The notes below the pieces were generated by a model, which did no database searches, was not told where the DNA came from, and saw only the letters and a list, made by a program, of their open reading frames with translations. 64,000 nt of DNA from Streptomyces actuosus (GTDB taxonomy: Bacteria; Actinomycetota; Actinomycetes; Streptomycetales; Streptomycetaceae). The position numbers and the translations under genes were made by a program. Of the stretch, positions 7,586-16,283 are shown piece by piece. The stretch covers positions 62,001 through 126,000 of the forward strand of contig NZ_JAFFZS010000002.1 of NCBI RefSeq assembly GCF_016921115.1, in the 5' to 3' direction. Position 1 is the stretch's first letter. Each line of letters begins with the position of its first letter.

Positions 7586-9217
7586 ATGGCCAGCGTCCTC
7601 GCCGCAGCCCGGAACGCCCTGAACCGGATCGTCCACGTCCCCGAGTCCCTCGTCCGCCGGGCACGCCGCCCCCGCCGACGGCACCGCGCCGCACCGGCCC
7701 CGACGCTCACCCCCCAGCCGCACCCGGCCGCCCGTGCCGCCGGACTGGTCGCCGTGGTCCTGCTGGGCGGCTGGCTGGGGCTGCTGATCGTCGGCAACGT
7801 CCGGGTGCCGGTCGGCCCCATGGACACCACGATGACCCTGCGCCCCTCCCTCACCGGCGGAACGAAGATCAACGTGTCGCCGCTGGGCGCCCTGCAGCTG
7901 CGCAGCCACATCGCGCCGGTCCGCCTCGACGTCAACGTCGACCAGTTGGACCCGGTCCGCGCCCAGGCCCTGGTGGACCACCCCGAACGCCTCTCCGGGC
8001 TCCAGCAGGAGGTCACCCGGGACGTCGAGCGCGGCGCGGCCGACCTGGCGCTGCGTTCCTGTGTGGCCGTCGTCTCCGGCGCCACCGCGCTCGGCCTCGC
8101 CGTCTACCGCCGCCCGCGCCGCGCCCTGGCCGCCGGGGGCATGGCGCTGATGCTGCTGGCGGCGTCCGGCGCGACGGCGTACGCCACCTGGCAGCCCAAG
8201 TCCGTGCTGGAGCCCCGCTTCTCCGGTCTGCTGACGTCGGCGCCCTCACTGGTCGGCGACGCGCGCAGCATCGTCACCGAGTTCGACGTCTACCAGCAGG
8301 AGCTGGCCCGCCTGGTCACCAACGTGACCAAGCTGTACGACGTCACCTCCACCCTCCCCGCCTACCGGCCGGACCCGACGACCGTCCGCGTCCTGCACGT
8401 CTCCGACATCCACCTCAACCCGGCCGGCTGGAAGATCATCGCCTCGCTGGTGGAGCAGTACGACGTGAACGTGATCGTCGACTCCGGCGACACGATGGAC
8501 CACGGCACGGCCGCCGAGAACGGCTTCCTCGACCCCGTCGAGGACCTGGGCGCGCCGTACGTCTGGGTCCGCGGCAACCACGACTCGCGCCTCACCCAGC
8601 GCTACCTGGAGCACCTGAAGAACGTGCACGTCCTGGACGACGGGCGCGCGGTGACGATCGCCGGGGTGCGCTTCGCGGGCATCGGCGACCCGCAGTTCAC
8701 TCCGGACCGCTCGAAGGTGCCCGGCGGCGACGCGGCGAACGAGCTGGCGGGCGCCCGGCTGGCCTCGGCCCTGCGCGAGCAGAAGGCCGCCGGCACACCG
8801 GTGGACATCGCCGTCGCGCACGAGCCGGTGGCCGCCCGGCAGACCGACGGCGACGTCCCGCTGGCCCTGGCGGGCCACATCCACCACGAGCAGATGAAGG
8901 TCATGAAGTACGGCACCCGGCTGCGTGTGGAGGGCTCGACCGGCGGCAGCGGGCTGCGCGCGGTGGAGGACAAGTACCCCGACCCCATCGAGGCGTCGAT
9001 CCTCTACCTCGACCGGGACACCCGGCGCCTCCAGGCCTGGGACGAGATCCGGCTGGGCGGGCTGGGACTGGCGACGGCCGAGGTCAGCCGTCATCTGGTG
9101 GAGGAGAACCAACCGGGCGCCACCCCGTCGCCCGGCACCTCGCCCCGTACCTCGCCCGGCGCCTCCCCGCCCCCTTCGGCGGCCTCGCCGCGCACCCCGT
9201 CCGCGGCGGCTCCGTAA
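7586..9217 (+). CDS. membrane-anchored metallophosphoesterase
   Basis: About 543 residues. A Pro/Arg-rich N-terminus leads to a membrane helix (first 70 residues). A second hydrophobic pair lies near 160-200. The C-terminal half is a calcineurin-like phosphoesterase with HVSDIH, VDSGDT, RGNHD, AVAHEP and AGHIHH, which together form the two-metal site. The topology implies an extracellular catalytic domain. A Ser/Pro/Thr-rich tail follows. The start is ambiguous: an in-frame ATG at 7553 would add 11 residues, and neither has a strong ribosome site. Substrate unknown; phosphodiesters or nucleotides are typical of the fold. Confidence 0.85.
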   Translation: MASVLAAARNALNRIVHVPESLVRRARRPRRRHRAAPAPTLTPQPHPAARAAGLVAVVLLGGWLGLLIVGNVRVPVGPMDTTMTLRPSLTGGTKINVSPLGALQLRSHIAPVRLDVNVDQLDPVRAQALVDHPERLSGLQQEVTRDVERGAADLALRSCVAVVSGATALGLAVYRRPRRALAAGGMALMLLAASGATAYATWQPKSVLEPRFSGLLTSAPSLVGDARSIVTEFDVYQQELARLVTNVTKLYDVTSTLPAYRPDPTTVRVLHVSDIHLNPAGWKIIASLVEQYDVNVIVDSGDTMDHGTAAENGFLDPVEDLGAPYVWVRGNHDSRLTQRYLEHLKNVHVLDDGRAVTIAGVRFAGIGDPQFTPDRSKVPGGDAANELAGARLASALREQKAAGTPVDIAVAHEPVAARQTDGDVPLALAGHIHHEQMKVMKYGTRLRVEGSTGGSGLRAVEDKYPDPIEASILYLDRDTRRLQAWDEIRLGGLGLATAEVSRHLVEENQPGATPSPGTSPRTSPGASPPPSAASPRTPSAAAP

Positions 9218-9223
9218 ACCGTT

Positions 9224-9253
9224 TTGGCGATACCTCCCGCCATCCCATATGCT
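9224..9253 (+). promoter_or_regulatory. promoter of Glu-Asp-Phe tRNA cluster
   Basis: TTGGCG at 9224-9229 and TATGCT at 9248-9253 are separated by 18 bases. They lie 44 bases upstream of the tRNA-Glu gene and just after the phosphoesterase stop. This is a good vegetative (HrdB-type) promoter match. Confidence 0.55.
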
Positions 9254-9297
9254 TCTCACGTCCCCGAGGCGCTGCGAAGCGCCCAGGCGGGCCGATA

Positions 9298-9370
9298 GCC
9301 CTCATCGTCTAGCGGCCTAGGACGCCGCCCTTTCAAGGCGGTAGCACGGGTTCGAATCCCGTTGGGGGCA
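9298..9370 (+). tRNA. tRNA-Glu(TTC)
   Basis: A 73-base cloverleaf. The acceptor GCCCTCA pairs with TGGGGGC, the anticodon loop is CTTTCAA with TTC, and the T-loop is TTCGAAT. No CCA is encoded. It is the first gene of a three-tRNA cluster. Confidence 0.95.
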
Positions 9371-9408
9371 CGCAACACCGTGTGCGACACTGTCGTACAC
9401 AACAGCTT

Positions 9409-9483
9409 GGTCCTGTGGAGCAGTTTGGAGTGCTCGCCACCCTGTCAAGGTGGAGGCCGCGGGTTCAAATCCCGTCAGGACCG
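9409..9483 (+). tRNA. tRNA-Asp(GTC), copy 1
   Basis: A 75-base cloverleaf. The acceptor GGTCCTG pairs with CAGGACC, and the anticodon loop CTGTCAA gives GTC. Its sequence is identical to the copy at 15206-15280. Confidence 0.95.
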
Positions 9484-9506
9484 CTGAGGCCTCTCGTAGA
9501 CCTCGT

Positions 9507-9583
9507 GGCTGGGTAGCTCAGTTGGTACGAGCGTCCGCCTGAAAAGCGGAAGGTCGCCGGTTCGACCCCGGCCCCAGCCACCA
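9507..9583 (+). tRNA. tRNA-Phe(GAA)
   Basis: A 77-base gene that includes an encoded CCA (9581-9583). The acceptor GGCTGGG pairs with CCCAGCC, and the loop CTGAAAA gives GAA. It is the last gene of the cluster and is followed by a terminator. Confidence 0.95.
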
Positions 9584-9601
9584 CCGCCCTGACCAGGGCA
9601 T

Positions 9602-9634
9602 ACGGCCCCGTCGAAGCATCTTCGACGGGGCCGT
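9602..9634 (+). terminator. terminator of tRNA cluster
   Basis: Perfect 15-base arms at 9602-9616 and 9620-9634 with a CAT loop, lying 18 bases after tRNA-Phe. Confidence 0.75.
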
Positions 9635-10176
9635 TCCCATTCCGCCGGCACCAACCGGTACGCCGGCGGCTCCCAGGAGAGCGTGTCGCCCGGCTTCCCG
9701 TGTGCCTTCCGCTGCTCGTCCGGGTCGGTGGGCGCGGAGACCTTCACGGCCGCCCCGACGTCGCTGCGACCGGCGCACCGCCGGACGCGTCCTCGCGGAG
9801 TCACGGCCGGGACGGACCAGTCCGCACGCGAGCGCCCGGCGGCTGTTACTCACTTTCGGGTGACGGCGCCCCTGGCCGCCGGGCAGCGAGCCCGTGCCGA
9901 CGGACGGACGGGCCCGGAGCGGAGCGGCAGAACCACCGACAAACGATCAATATCGACAGTTCAGGACATACATGGCCGTTACAGCGGAGAGTCATGGAAA
10001 TATGCCGGATCTGTAATGCCAGGCACGTCTTCCGTCCGTACCGGGCGCACGGCCTGCACTGTGTGAGTGCGCGGCCAGTCGGCCGCCACCAGCACCACGC
10101 ACCACCACTGAACTGCGGCGTTCCTGACGTCCGCAGGCCAGTTCGGAGGTGCCTTGGACTCCTTGAGGGGATCCTC
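9635..10176. other. intergenic region upstream of lamin-tail gene
   Basis: About 540 bases with no supported gene. A minus-strand frame around 9590-9760 looks mildly protein-like but runs through the tRNA-Phe gene and terminator, so I do not call it. The sequence near 9930-10000 is less GC-rich and probably holds the promoter of the gene at 10177. Confidence 0.4.
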
Positions 10177-10674
10177 GTGACCGTTTCCGCTTCCGTGCGT
10201 CGCATGACCGCCGTCGCCACCGTGACAGCCGCTGCCCTGGGCGCCGTGGCCCTGCCGGCCTCGGCCGCCGACCACCACCATGGCCACGGCCACCACCCGG
10301 ACGTCTACATCAGCGCCGTACAGGCCGACCCCCCCGGACGCGACAACCGCTCCAACCGCTCGCTGAACAAGGAGTGGGTGGACATCACCAACAGCACCCG
10401 CCGGGCCGTCAACCTCAACAACTGGACCCTCAAGAACGAGGACGGCCGCACCTACACCTTCCACCACTACCGCCTGGCCGCCCGCACCACCGTCCGCGTC
10501 CACACCGGCACCGGCCACGACAGCCGCACCCACCTGTTCCAGAACCGCCGCACCTACGTCTGGGACAACCACCGCGACACCGCGACCCTGCGCAACAACC
10601 ACGGCCGCTTCGTCGACGACGCCGCGTGGGGCCACCACCACGGCCACCACGGCCACCACGGCAACCGCCACTGA
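10177..10674 (+). CDS. secreted lamin-tail-domain protein, His-rich
   Basis: A 165-residue exported protein. Residues 1-31 form a Sec signal peptide with cleavage after ALPASA. The mature N-terminus is His-rich (DHHHGHGHH). Residues 45-140 are a lamin tail domain, with the EWVDITN start and VNLNNWTLKN core of an Ig-like fold. The C-terminus has another His/Gly cluster. Lamin-tail domains in bacteria often occur in extracellular or wall-associated proteins. The His clusters suggest metal binding, but this is inference. The GTG start has GAGGGG six bases upstream. The gene stands alone between terminators. Confidence 0.85.
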   Translation: MTVSASVRRMTAVATVTAAALGAVALPASAADHHHGHGHHPDVYISAVQADPPGRDNRSNRSLNKEWVDITNSTRRAVNLNNWTLKNEDGRTYTFHHYRLAARTTVRVHTGTGHDSRTHLFQNRRTYVWDNHRDTATLRNNHGRFVDDAAWGHHHGHHGHHGNRH

Positions 10675-10712
10675 CCGACCCGCTCCCCCCGGCACCAGGA
10701 CAGAAGCCGGGC

Positions 10713-10756
10713 GGTGGTGGGTGGGGCCTCACCCGGGCGAGTGCCCCACCCACCAC
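10713..10756 (+). terminator. hairpin after lamin-tail gene
   Basis: The 14-base arms GTGGTGGGTGGGGC and its complement lie at 10713-10726 and 10743-10756, 38 bases after the stop. Confidence 0.65.
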
Positions 10757-10791
10757 CCGTGACCGCACGCCGCCCCGCCTGACCAGGGCCG

Positions 10792-10824
10792 AACCCCCTC
10801 CGAGTCTCCCGGAGGGGGTTTTCC
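10792..10824 (+). terminator. second hairpin with T-run
   Basis: AACCCCCTCC at 10792-10801 and GGAGGGGGTT at 10811-10820 pair perfectly and are followed by TTCC. It backs up the first hairpin. The rest of the stretch to 11143 is GC-rich with no gene and should contain the hrpA promoter. Confidence 0.65.
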
Positions 10825-11143
10825 TCGTCCCGCTCGGAACGGCACTGGCCCCGGGCAGGCGCCGCGGCGGCCGCACCCGCCGTCCTCCCGCCCCGATCAC
10901 CGCACCGCCCCGGCCGGGCGCCGCGCCCGGCCTCGCGCACGGCGCCGGCAACGGCCGTCCGCGCACCACCTGGGCTCCACCCCGCGCGCCGTCGGGACCC
11001 TGGGGCGTCCGACAGCTCCCGGCCGCCTCCGGCAGGGAACGGAGGTCGGCCGGAGGGGGACGGCGGGCACCGGAGGTGGGCCGGAGGGGTCCCGGCAAAA
11101 GCGTTCGCCACGTTTTTCTCCGGGATGAGATCCTGGACCGCGT

Positions 11144-14100
11144 ATGTCTACGCACCCTGCCCCCGCCCTCGGCGCCCTCGCCCCCCGCCTGACCGAGCTG
11201 TCGCTGCGCGATGCGCACCGGCTCGGGCGCAGGCTCGAAGGCGCGCGAAAGATCCGCAAGCCGGAGGCCCGCGCCGCCGTCCTCGCCGAGATCGAGGCGG
11301 AGGTCGCGAGGGCCGAGGAGCGGATGACCGCCCGGCGCACCCGTGTGCCCGCGGTCACCTACCCCGAGCAGCTGCCCGTCAGCCAGAAGAAGGACCTGAT
11401 CGCGGAGGCCGTCCGCGATCATCAAGTGGTGATCGTGGCCGGTGAGACCGGTTCGGGCAAGACGACGCAGATCCCCAAGATCTGCATGGAGCTCGGCCGG
11501 GGCGTCCGCGGCATGATCGGGCACACCCAGCCCCGCCGGATCGCCGCCCGCACCGTGGCCGAGCGCGTCGCCGAGGAACTTTCGACACCCCTCGGCGAGG
11601 CCGTCGGCTGGAAGGTGCGCTTCACCGACCAGGTCGACCAGGACGCCACCTTCGTCAAGCTGATGACGGACGGCATCCTGCTCGCCGAGATCCAGACCGA
11701 CCGCGAGCTGCGCGCCTACGACACGATCATCATCGACGAGGCCCACGAGCGGTCCCTCAACATCGACTTCCTGCTCGGCTACCTCGCCCAGCTGCTTCCG
11801 CGCCGACCCGACCTCAAGGTCGTCATCACCTCCGCCACCATCGACCCCGAGCGCTTCTCCCGGCACTTCGGTGACGCGCCGATCATCGAGGTGAGCGGGC
11901 GGACGTACCCCGTGGAGGTGCGCTACCGGCCCCTGCTCGAAGAGGACTCCGAGGACGCCGACCGGGACCAGATCACGGCCGTCACCGACGCCGTGGAAGA
12001 GCTGATGGGCGAGGGACCGGGGGACATCCTCGTCTTCCTCTCCGGCGAGCGTGAGATCCGGGACACCGCGGACGCCCTCAACAGGAAGCAGTACCGGTTC
12101 ACCGAGGTCCTCCCGCTGTACGCGCGCCTCTCGCACGCCGAGCAGCACCGTGTCTTCCAGCCGCACACCGGGCGCAGGATCGTTCTGGCGACGAACGTCG
12201 CCGAGACTTCGCTGACGGTGCCCGGCATCAAGTACGTGATCGACCCCGGCTTCGCCCGCATCTCGCGCTACAGCCACCGCACCAAGGTGCAGCGGCTGCC
12301 CATCGAGGCGGTCTCGCAGGCCAGCGCCAATCAGCGCAAGGGCCGCTGCGGCCGGACCTCGGACGGCATCTGCATCCGGCTGTACAGCGAGGACGACTTC
12401 CTCGCCCGGCCGGAGTTCACCGACGCCGAGATCCTCCGCACCAACCTGGCCTCCGTCATCCTGCAGATGACCGCGGCCGGCCTGGGCGAGATCGAGAAGT
12501 TCCCCTTCATCGACCCGCCGGACCACCGCAACATCCGCGACGGCGTCCAGCTCCTCCAGGAGCTCGGCGCGCTCGACCCGGCGCAGAAGGACCCGCGCAA
12601 GCGGCTCACGGACACCGGCCGCAAGCTGGCGCAGCTGCCCGTCGACCCGCGGCTGGCCCGCATGGTCCTGGAGGCCGACCGCAACGGCTGCGTCCGCGAG
12701 GTCATGGTCATAGCCGCGGCGCTGTCCATCCAGGACCCGCGCGAACGCCCCGCCGACAAGCAGACCCAGGCCGACCAGCAGCACGCCCGTTTCAAGGACG
12801 AGACCAGCGACTTCCTCGCCTATCTCCACCTGTGGCGCTACCTGCGCGAGCAGCAGAAGGAACGCGGCTCGTCGTCCTTCCGGCGCATGTGCAAGCAGGA
12901 GTTCCTGAACTTCCTGCGGATCCGTGAATGGCAGGACATCTACAGCCAGCTGCGCACGGTCGCCAAGCAGATGGGCATCCACCTCGACGAGAACGACGCC
13001 CCCGCCGACCGCATCCACGTCTCCCTGCTGGCCGGCCTGCTCTCCCACGTCGGGATGAAGGACGTCAAGGACGGCAACAAGAACGAGTACCTGGGCGCCC
13101 GCAACGCCAAGTTCGCGGTGTTCCCCGGCTCGGCGCTGTTCCGCAAGCAGCCCCGGTTCGTGATGTCGGCCGAACTCGTCGAGACGTCCCGCCTGTGGGC
13201 CCGCGTCAACGCGAAGATCGAGCCGGAGTGGGTCGAGCCGCTCGCCCAGCACCTGGTCAGGCGGACGTACTCCGAGCCGCACTGGGAGAAGGACCAGGCC
13301 GCGGTGATGGCGTACGAGAAGGTCACCCTGTACGGCGTCCCGATCGTCGCCCAGCGCAAGGTCAACTACGGCCGGATCGACCCGGAGCTCTCGCGCGAGC
13401 TGTTCATCCGCAACGCGCTCGTCGAGGGCGACTGGCGCACCCACCACAAGTTCTTCGCCGACAACCGCCGGCTCCTCAGCGAGGTCGAGGAACTGGAGCA
13501 CCGGGCGCGGCGCCGGGACATCGTCGTCGACGACGAGACGCTGTTCGACTTCTACGAGCAGCGGGTGCCCGAACACGTCGTCTCCGGCGCCCACTTCGAC
13601 TCCTGGTGGAAGCGAAAGCGGCACGAGCAGCCCGACTTCCTCGACTTCGAGCGGGAGATGCTCATCCGGGAGTCCGCGGAGGCCGTCACCAAGGCCGACT
13701 ATCCGGACTCCTGGCGTCAGGGGCAGCTGAAGTTCCGCGTGACCTACCAGTTCGAGCCCGGCGCGGACGCGGACGGCGTGACGGTGCACATCCCGCTCCA
13801 GGTGCTCAACCAGGTGACGGACGAGAACTTCGACTGGCAGATCCCGGGCCTGCGGGAGGAACTGGTCACCGAGTTGATCCGCTCCCTGCCCAAGCCGATC
13901 CGCCGCAACTACGTGCCCGCGCCGAACTACGCCAAGGCGTTCCTCGACCGGGCCACGCCCCTCGGGGAGCCCCTCGCCACGACCATGGCCCGTGAGCTGA
14001 AGCGCATGGTCGGCGTGCCCTTCGAGGCGGACGACTTCGACTGGGGCAAGGTCCCCGACCATCTGCGGATCACCTTCCGGATCGTGGACGAGCGGCGGCG

Positions 14101-15088
14101 CAAGCTGGCCGAGGACAAGGACCTCCAGGCGCTGAAGCTCCGGCTGAAGCCGAAGGCGCGCAAGGCGCTGTCCCAGGCGGCGGCCGCGACCGCCTCCCGG
14201 GAGGGCGGCGAGTCCCTGGAGCGGCGGGGGCTCACGGACTGGACGATCGGCGCGCTGACCCGCGTCTTCGAGACCCGCCGCGCCGGCCAGCCGGTGCGGG
14301 CGTACCCGGCGCTCGTCGACGACGGGGACACGGTCTCCGTGCGGCTCTTCGACACCGAGGCCGAGCAGGCCGAGGCGATGTGGCGGGGCACGCGCCGGCT
14401 GATCCTGCGCAACATTCCGGTCAACCCGGCGAAGTTCGCATCCGAAAAGCTGACCAACGCACAGAAGCTCGCCCTGTCGGCGAATCCGCACGGGTCGATC
14501 CAGGCCCTGTTCGACGACTGCGCCATGGCGGCGGCGGACCGGCTGATCGCCGACTTCGGCGGACCGGCGTGGGACGAGGAGTCGTACCGCAAGCTGTTCG
14601 ACAAGGTGCGGGCCGAGATCGTCGACACGACCGTGCGCACGGTCGGCCAGGTGCAGCAGGTCCTCGCCGCCTGGCAGGCCTGTGAGCGCCGCCTCAAGGG
14701 CGTCCGCAGCCCGGCGCTCCTGGCGAACCTGACCGATGTGCGCAAGCAGCTGGACGGCCTGGTGAGGCCCGGGTTCGTGACGCAGGCGGGACTGCGCCGG
14801 CTGCCGGACCTGATGCGCTACCTGGTGGCCGCGGACCGGCGCCTGCAGCAGATGCCGGCCAACGTCCAGCGGGACACCACCCGCATGGAGAAGGTCCACG
14901 AGATGCAGGACGAGTACGCCTGGCTGCTGGAGCAGATGCCGCAGGGCCGGCCCGTCCCGGCCGCGGTCCTGGACATCCGCTGGATGATCGAGGAGCTCCG
15001 GGTCAGCTATTTCGCGCACGCGCTGGGCACGGCGTACCCCGTCTCGGACAAGCGGATCGTGAAGGCGATCGACGCCGTCGCTCCGTGA
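11144..15088 (+). CDS. hrpA: ATP-dependent RNA helicase HrpA
   Basis: A 1314-residue DEAH-box helicase of the normal HrpA length. The motifs are GETGSGKTTQ at 100-109, TQPRRIAA at 128-135, DEAH at 198-201, SAT at 229-231 and NQRKGRCGRT near 390. The helicase-associated and OB-fold regions follow, then the long C-terminal domain (DUF3418-like) of HrpA proteins. E. coli HrpA processes fimbrial mRNA and resolves stalled ribosomes; a similar RNA or ribosome-rescue role is likely here. The start fits homologues that begin with a short Ala/Pro stretch. The gene appears monocistronic with a hairpin right after it. Confidence 0.95.
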   Translation: MSTHPAPALGALAPRLTELSLRDAHRLGRRLEGARKIRKPEARAAVLAEIEAEVARAEERMTARRTRVPAVTYPEQLPVSQKKDLIAEAVRDHQVVIVAGETGSGKTTQIPKICMELGRGVRGMIGHTQPRRIAARTVAERVAEELSTPLGEAVGWKVRFTDQVDQDATFVKLMTDGILLAEIQTDRELRAYDTIIIDEAHERSLNIDFLLGYLAQLLPRRPDLKVVITSATIDPERFSRHFGDAPIIEVSGRTYPVEVRYRPLLEEDSEDADRDQITAVTDAVEELMGEGPGDILVFLSGEREIRDTADALNRKQYRFTEVLPLYARLSHAEQHRVFQPHTGRRIVLATNVAETSLTVPGIKYVIDPGFARISRYSHRTKVQRLPIEAVSQASANQRKGRCGRTSDGICIRLYSEDDFLARPEFTDAEILRTNLASVILQMTAAGLGEIEKFPFIDPPDHRNIRDGVQLLQELGALDPAQKDPRKRLTDTGRKLAQLPVDPRLARMVLEADRNGCVREVMVIAAALSIQDPRERPADKQTQADQQHARFKDETSDFLAYLHLWRYLREQQKERGSSSFRRMCKQEFLNFLRIREWQDIYSQLRTVAKQMGIHLDENDAPADRIHVSLLAGLLSHVGMKDVKDGNKNEYLGARNAKFAVFPGSALFRKQPRFVMSAELVETSRLWARVNAKIEPEWVEPLAQHLVRRTYSEPHWEKDQAAVMAYEKVTLYGVPIVAQRKVNYGRIDPELSRELFIRNALVEGDWRTHHKFFADNRRLLSEVEELEHRARRRDIVVDDETLFDFYEQRVPEHVVSGAHFDSWWKRKRHEQPDFLDFEREMLIRESAEAVTKADYPDSWRQGQLKFRVTYQFEPGADADGVTVHIPLQVLNQVTDENFDWQIPGLREELVTELIRSLPKPIRRNYVPAPNYAKAFLDRATPLGEPLATTMARELKRMVGVPFEADDFDWGKVPDHLRITFRIVDERRRKLAEDKDLQALKLRLKPKARKALSQAAAATASREGGESLERRGLTDWTIGALTRVFETRRAGQPVRAYPALVDDGDTVSVRLFDTEAEQAEAMWRGTRRLILRNIPVNPAKFASEKLTNAQKLALSANPHGSIQALFDDCAMAAADRLIADFGGPAWDEESYRKLFDKVRAEIVDTTVRTVGQVQQVLAAWQACERRLKGVRSPALLANLTDVRKQLDGLVRPGFVTQAGLRRLPDLMRYLVAADRRLQQMPANVQRDTTRMEKVHEMQDEYAWLLEQMPQGRPVPAAVLDIRWMIEELRVSYFAHALGTAYPVSDKRIVKAIDAVAP

Positions 15089-15100
15089 TCGGGCGCACAC

Positions 15101-15133
15101 GGAGGGTGAGTTCGACCAGTGGGCTCACCCTCC
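15101..15133 (+). terminator. hrpA terminator
   Basis: GGAGGGTGAG at 15101-15110 pairs with CTCACCCTCC at 15124-15133, 12 bases after the hrpA stop. Confidence 0.65.
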
Positions 15134-15205
15134 TGTACAGTCCTTCTCGCAGCACAGCGCAGGACCGGATCAAGCGGATTCGTTCGTGCGAGTGCGGCGA
15201 CATCT

Positions 15206-15280
15206 GGTCCTGTGGAGCAGTTTGGAGTGCTCGCCACCCTGTCAAGGTGGAGGCCGCGGGTTCAAATCCCGTCAGGACCG
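15206..15280 (+). tRNA. tRNA-Asp(GTC), copy 2
   Basis: A 75-base cloverleaf with anticodon GTC, identical base for base to the gene at 9409-9483. Unlike copy 1 it stands alone. Confidence 0.95.
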
Positions 15281-15288
15281 CATCGAAG

Positions 15289-15316
15289 AGAGCCCGGGTC
15301 GAAAGACCCGGGCTCT
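15289..15316 (+). terminator. tRNA-Asp terminator with GAAA tetraloop
   Basis: The 12-base arms AGAGCCCGGGTC and GACCCGGGCTCT are closed by GAAA at 15301-15304, directly after the tRNA. Confidence 0.8.
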
Positions 15317-15428
15317 TGCGTGTCGGGCTCGATGTCGCCCTGGCGGCCCAGGGCGTCTTGACGGAGTCACATTCGCCCAGTACCCCAGAAGCAGGGCCCG
15401 CTCTCCGTGGGCCCGCCGGAGGTGGCGT

Positions 15429-15620
15429 ATGGCGGCATCGGTCAGGCACGAGACGCGGGCGCTGCTCCGCGCGCACCTGTCGGCCGCGTCGTCCTACGGG
15501 CATCTGACCCGTCGCTGCCCGGTCTGCCACCACATCCTGCGGCTGGCGATGGACGCGCCTCCGCGGGCGCCGCAGGAGCCGATCCCCGAGACGGGGGACG
15601 AAGGTCCCGCCGGCGCGTGA
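15429..15620 (+). CDS. DUF6274 family small protein
   Basis: A 63-residue protein I recognise as DUF6274, a short Streptomyces family. Its core at residues 7-45 is helical and contains CPVCH, a possible zinc-knuckle pair followed by His. The C-terminal third is Pro/Glu-rich. The ATG is preceded by a GGAGGTGG-like site. It lies upstream of bldC on the opposite strand. Function is not known. Confidence 0.75.
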   Translation: MAASVRHETRALLRAHLSAASSYGHLTRRCPVCHHILRLAMDAPPRAPQEPIPETGDEGPAGA

Positions 15621-15877
15621 CCGTTGCCGGGCCCGAACGGGCTGCGGGCGTGGCACGCTGGACCGTGCGCCTCCTGTAGTGCACGGCACCCGAGCGCAAC
15701 AAGCAGTCCGGTGTGTGACGGGTGTCACCACATGAGTTTTCGGATTAGGGGTTCTTACCCGGTCCCTACAAGCGGTCGATTTAATATGTGCAATTGCACC
15801 GCTCCCCCAGGCTTCCCCAGGCTCCGACAAGCCCGCTCACAGAGCGGCCCCGGCAGCCACCTCGGGCGCACAAAAAA
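15621..15877. other. intergenic, lower GC
   Basis: This gap holds a stretch at 15730-15800 that is AT-richer than its surroundings, including TTTAATATG. It could be a promoter, but no gene starts downstream on the plus strand, so its use is unclear. Confidence 0.3.
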
Positions 15878-15911
15878 GATCGCGCTGGACCCGGCGGAGT
15901 CCAGCGCGATC
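15878..15911 (-). terminator. intrinsic terminator of bldC
   Basis: Perfect 13-base arms at 15878-15890 and 15899-15911. Read on the minus strand, the stem is followed at once by six T residues. It lies about 130 bases beyond the bldC stop, a textbook terminator that is rare in such GC-rich DNA. Confidence 0.85.
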
Positions 15912-16038
15912 GACGACGCACCCTGTGTCTCTGAGCGGGCGTGGGGTCTGTTGGGGCAGTCCCCGCGTCGCTTGGAGCTGTGGTTTCGGGCGTTGTTGCG
16001 GATTGGGGGACCCGCCGTCGGCCCGGCTATTCAGTTGT

Positions 16039-16245
16039 TCAGGCCTCGCTGCGCTGCTGCGGAATGCCCGCGAGCAGTGCGCGGACCTCGGCCTCGCGGT
16101 AGCGGCGGTGCCCGCCGAGCGTGCGGATCGACGTGAGCTTCCCGGCCTTCGCCCACCGCGTGACCGTCTTGGGGTCGACGCGGAACATGCTGGCGACCTC
16201 AGCCGGGGTCAGCAGCGGCTCGGCTTCAGGGGTGCGAGCGGTCAT
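16039..16245 (-). CDS. bldC: developmental regulator BldC (MerR-like)
   Basis: A 68-residue DNA-binding protein matching S. coelicolor BldC nearly residue for residue, as I recall it. Residues 11-55 form a MerR-type winged helix with LLTPAEVASMFRVDPKTV and LGGHRRYRE. BldC lacks the MerR effector domain and binds head-to-tail on direct repeats. It holds back entry into development and controls aerial growth and antibiotic genes. The ATG has a strong GAGGAGG site. An 8-bp inverted repeat lies in its leader. The gap of more than 500 bases upstream suggests complex control. Confidence 0.95.
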   Translation of the reverse strand: MTARTPEAEPLLTPAEVASMFRVDPKTVTRWAKAGKLTSIRTLGGHRRYREAEVRALLAGIPQQRSEA

Positions 16246-16261
16246 GAGCGGCCTCCTCGGG

Positions 16262-16283
16262 AGAACCGAACCTTCTCGGTTCT
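16262..16283 (-). promoter_or_regulatory. inverted repeat in bldC leader
   Basis: AGAACCGA at 16262-16269 and TCGGTTCT at 16276-16283 form a perfect 8-base palindrome, 17-38 bases upstream of the bldC ATG. It could be an operator or an RNA hairpin near the ribosome site. Confidence 0.4.

Noticed and set aside
9475-9804. Minus-strand frame with a plausible-looking core (GDTLSWEPPAYRLVPAEWE)
   Set aside because: Its 3' part runs through tRNA-Phe and the cluster terminator. At best it is a gene relic; not supportable.
10430-15100. A 1556-codon minus-strand open frame
   Set aside because: It is the shadow of hrpA, driven by third-position GC; the plus strand carries all helicase motifs.
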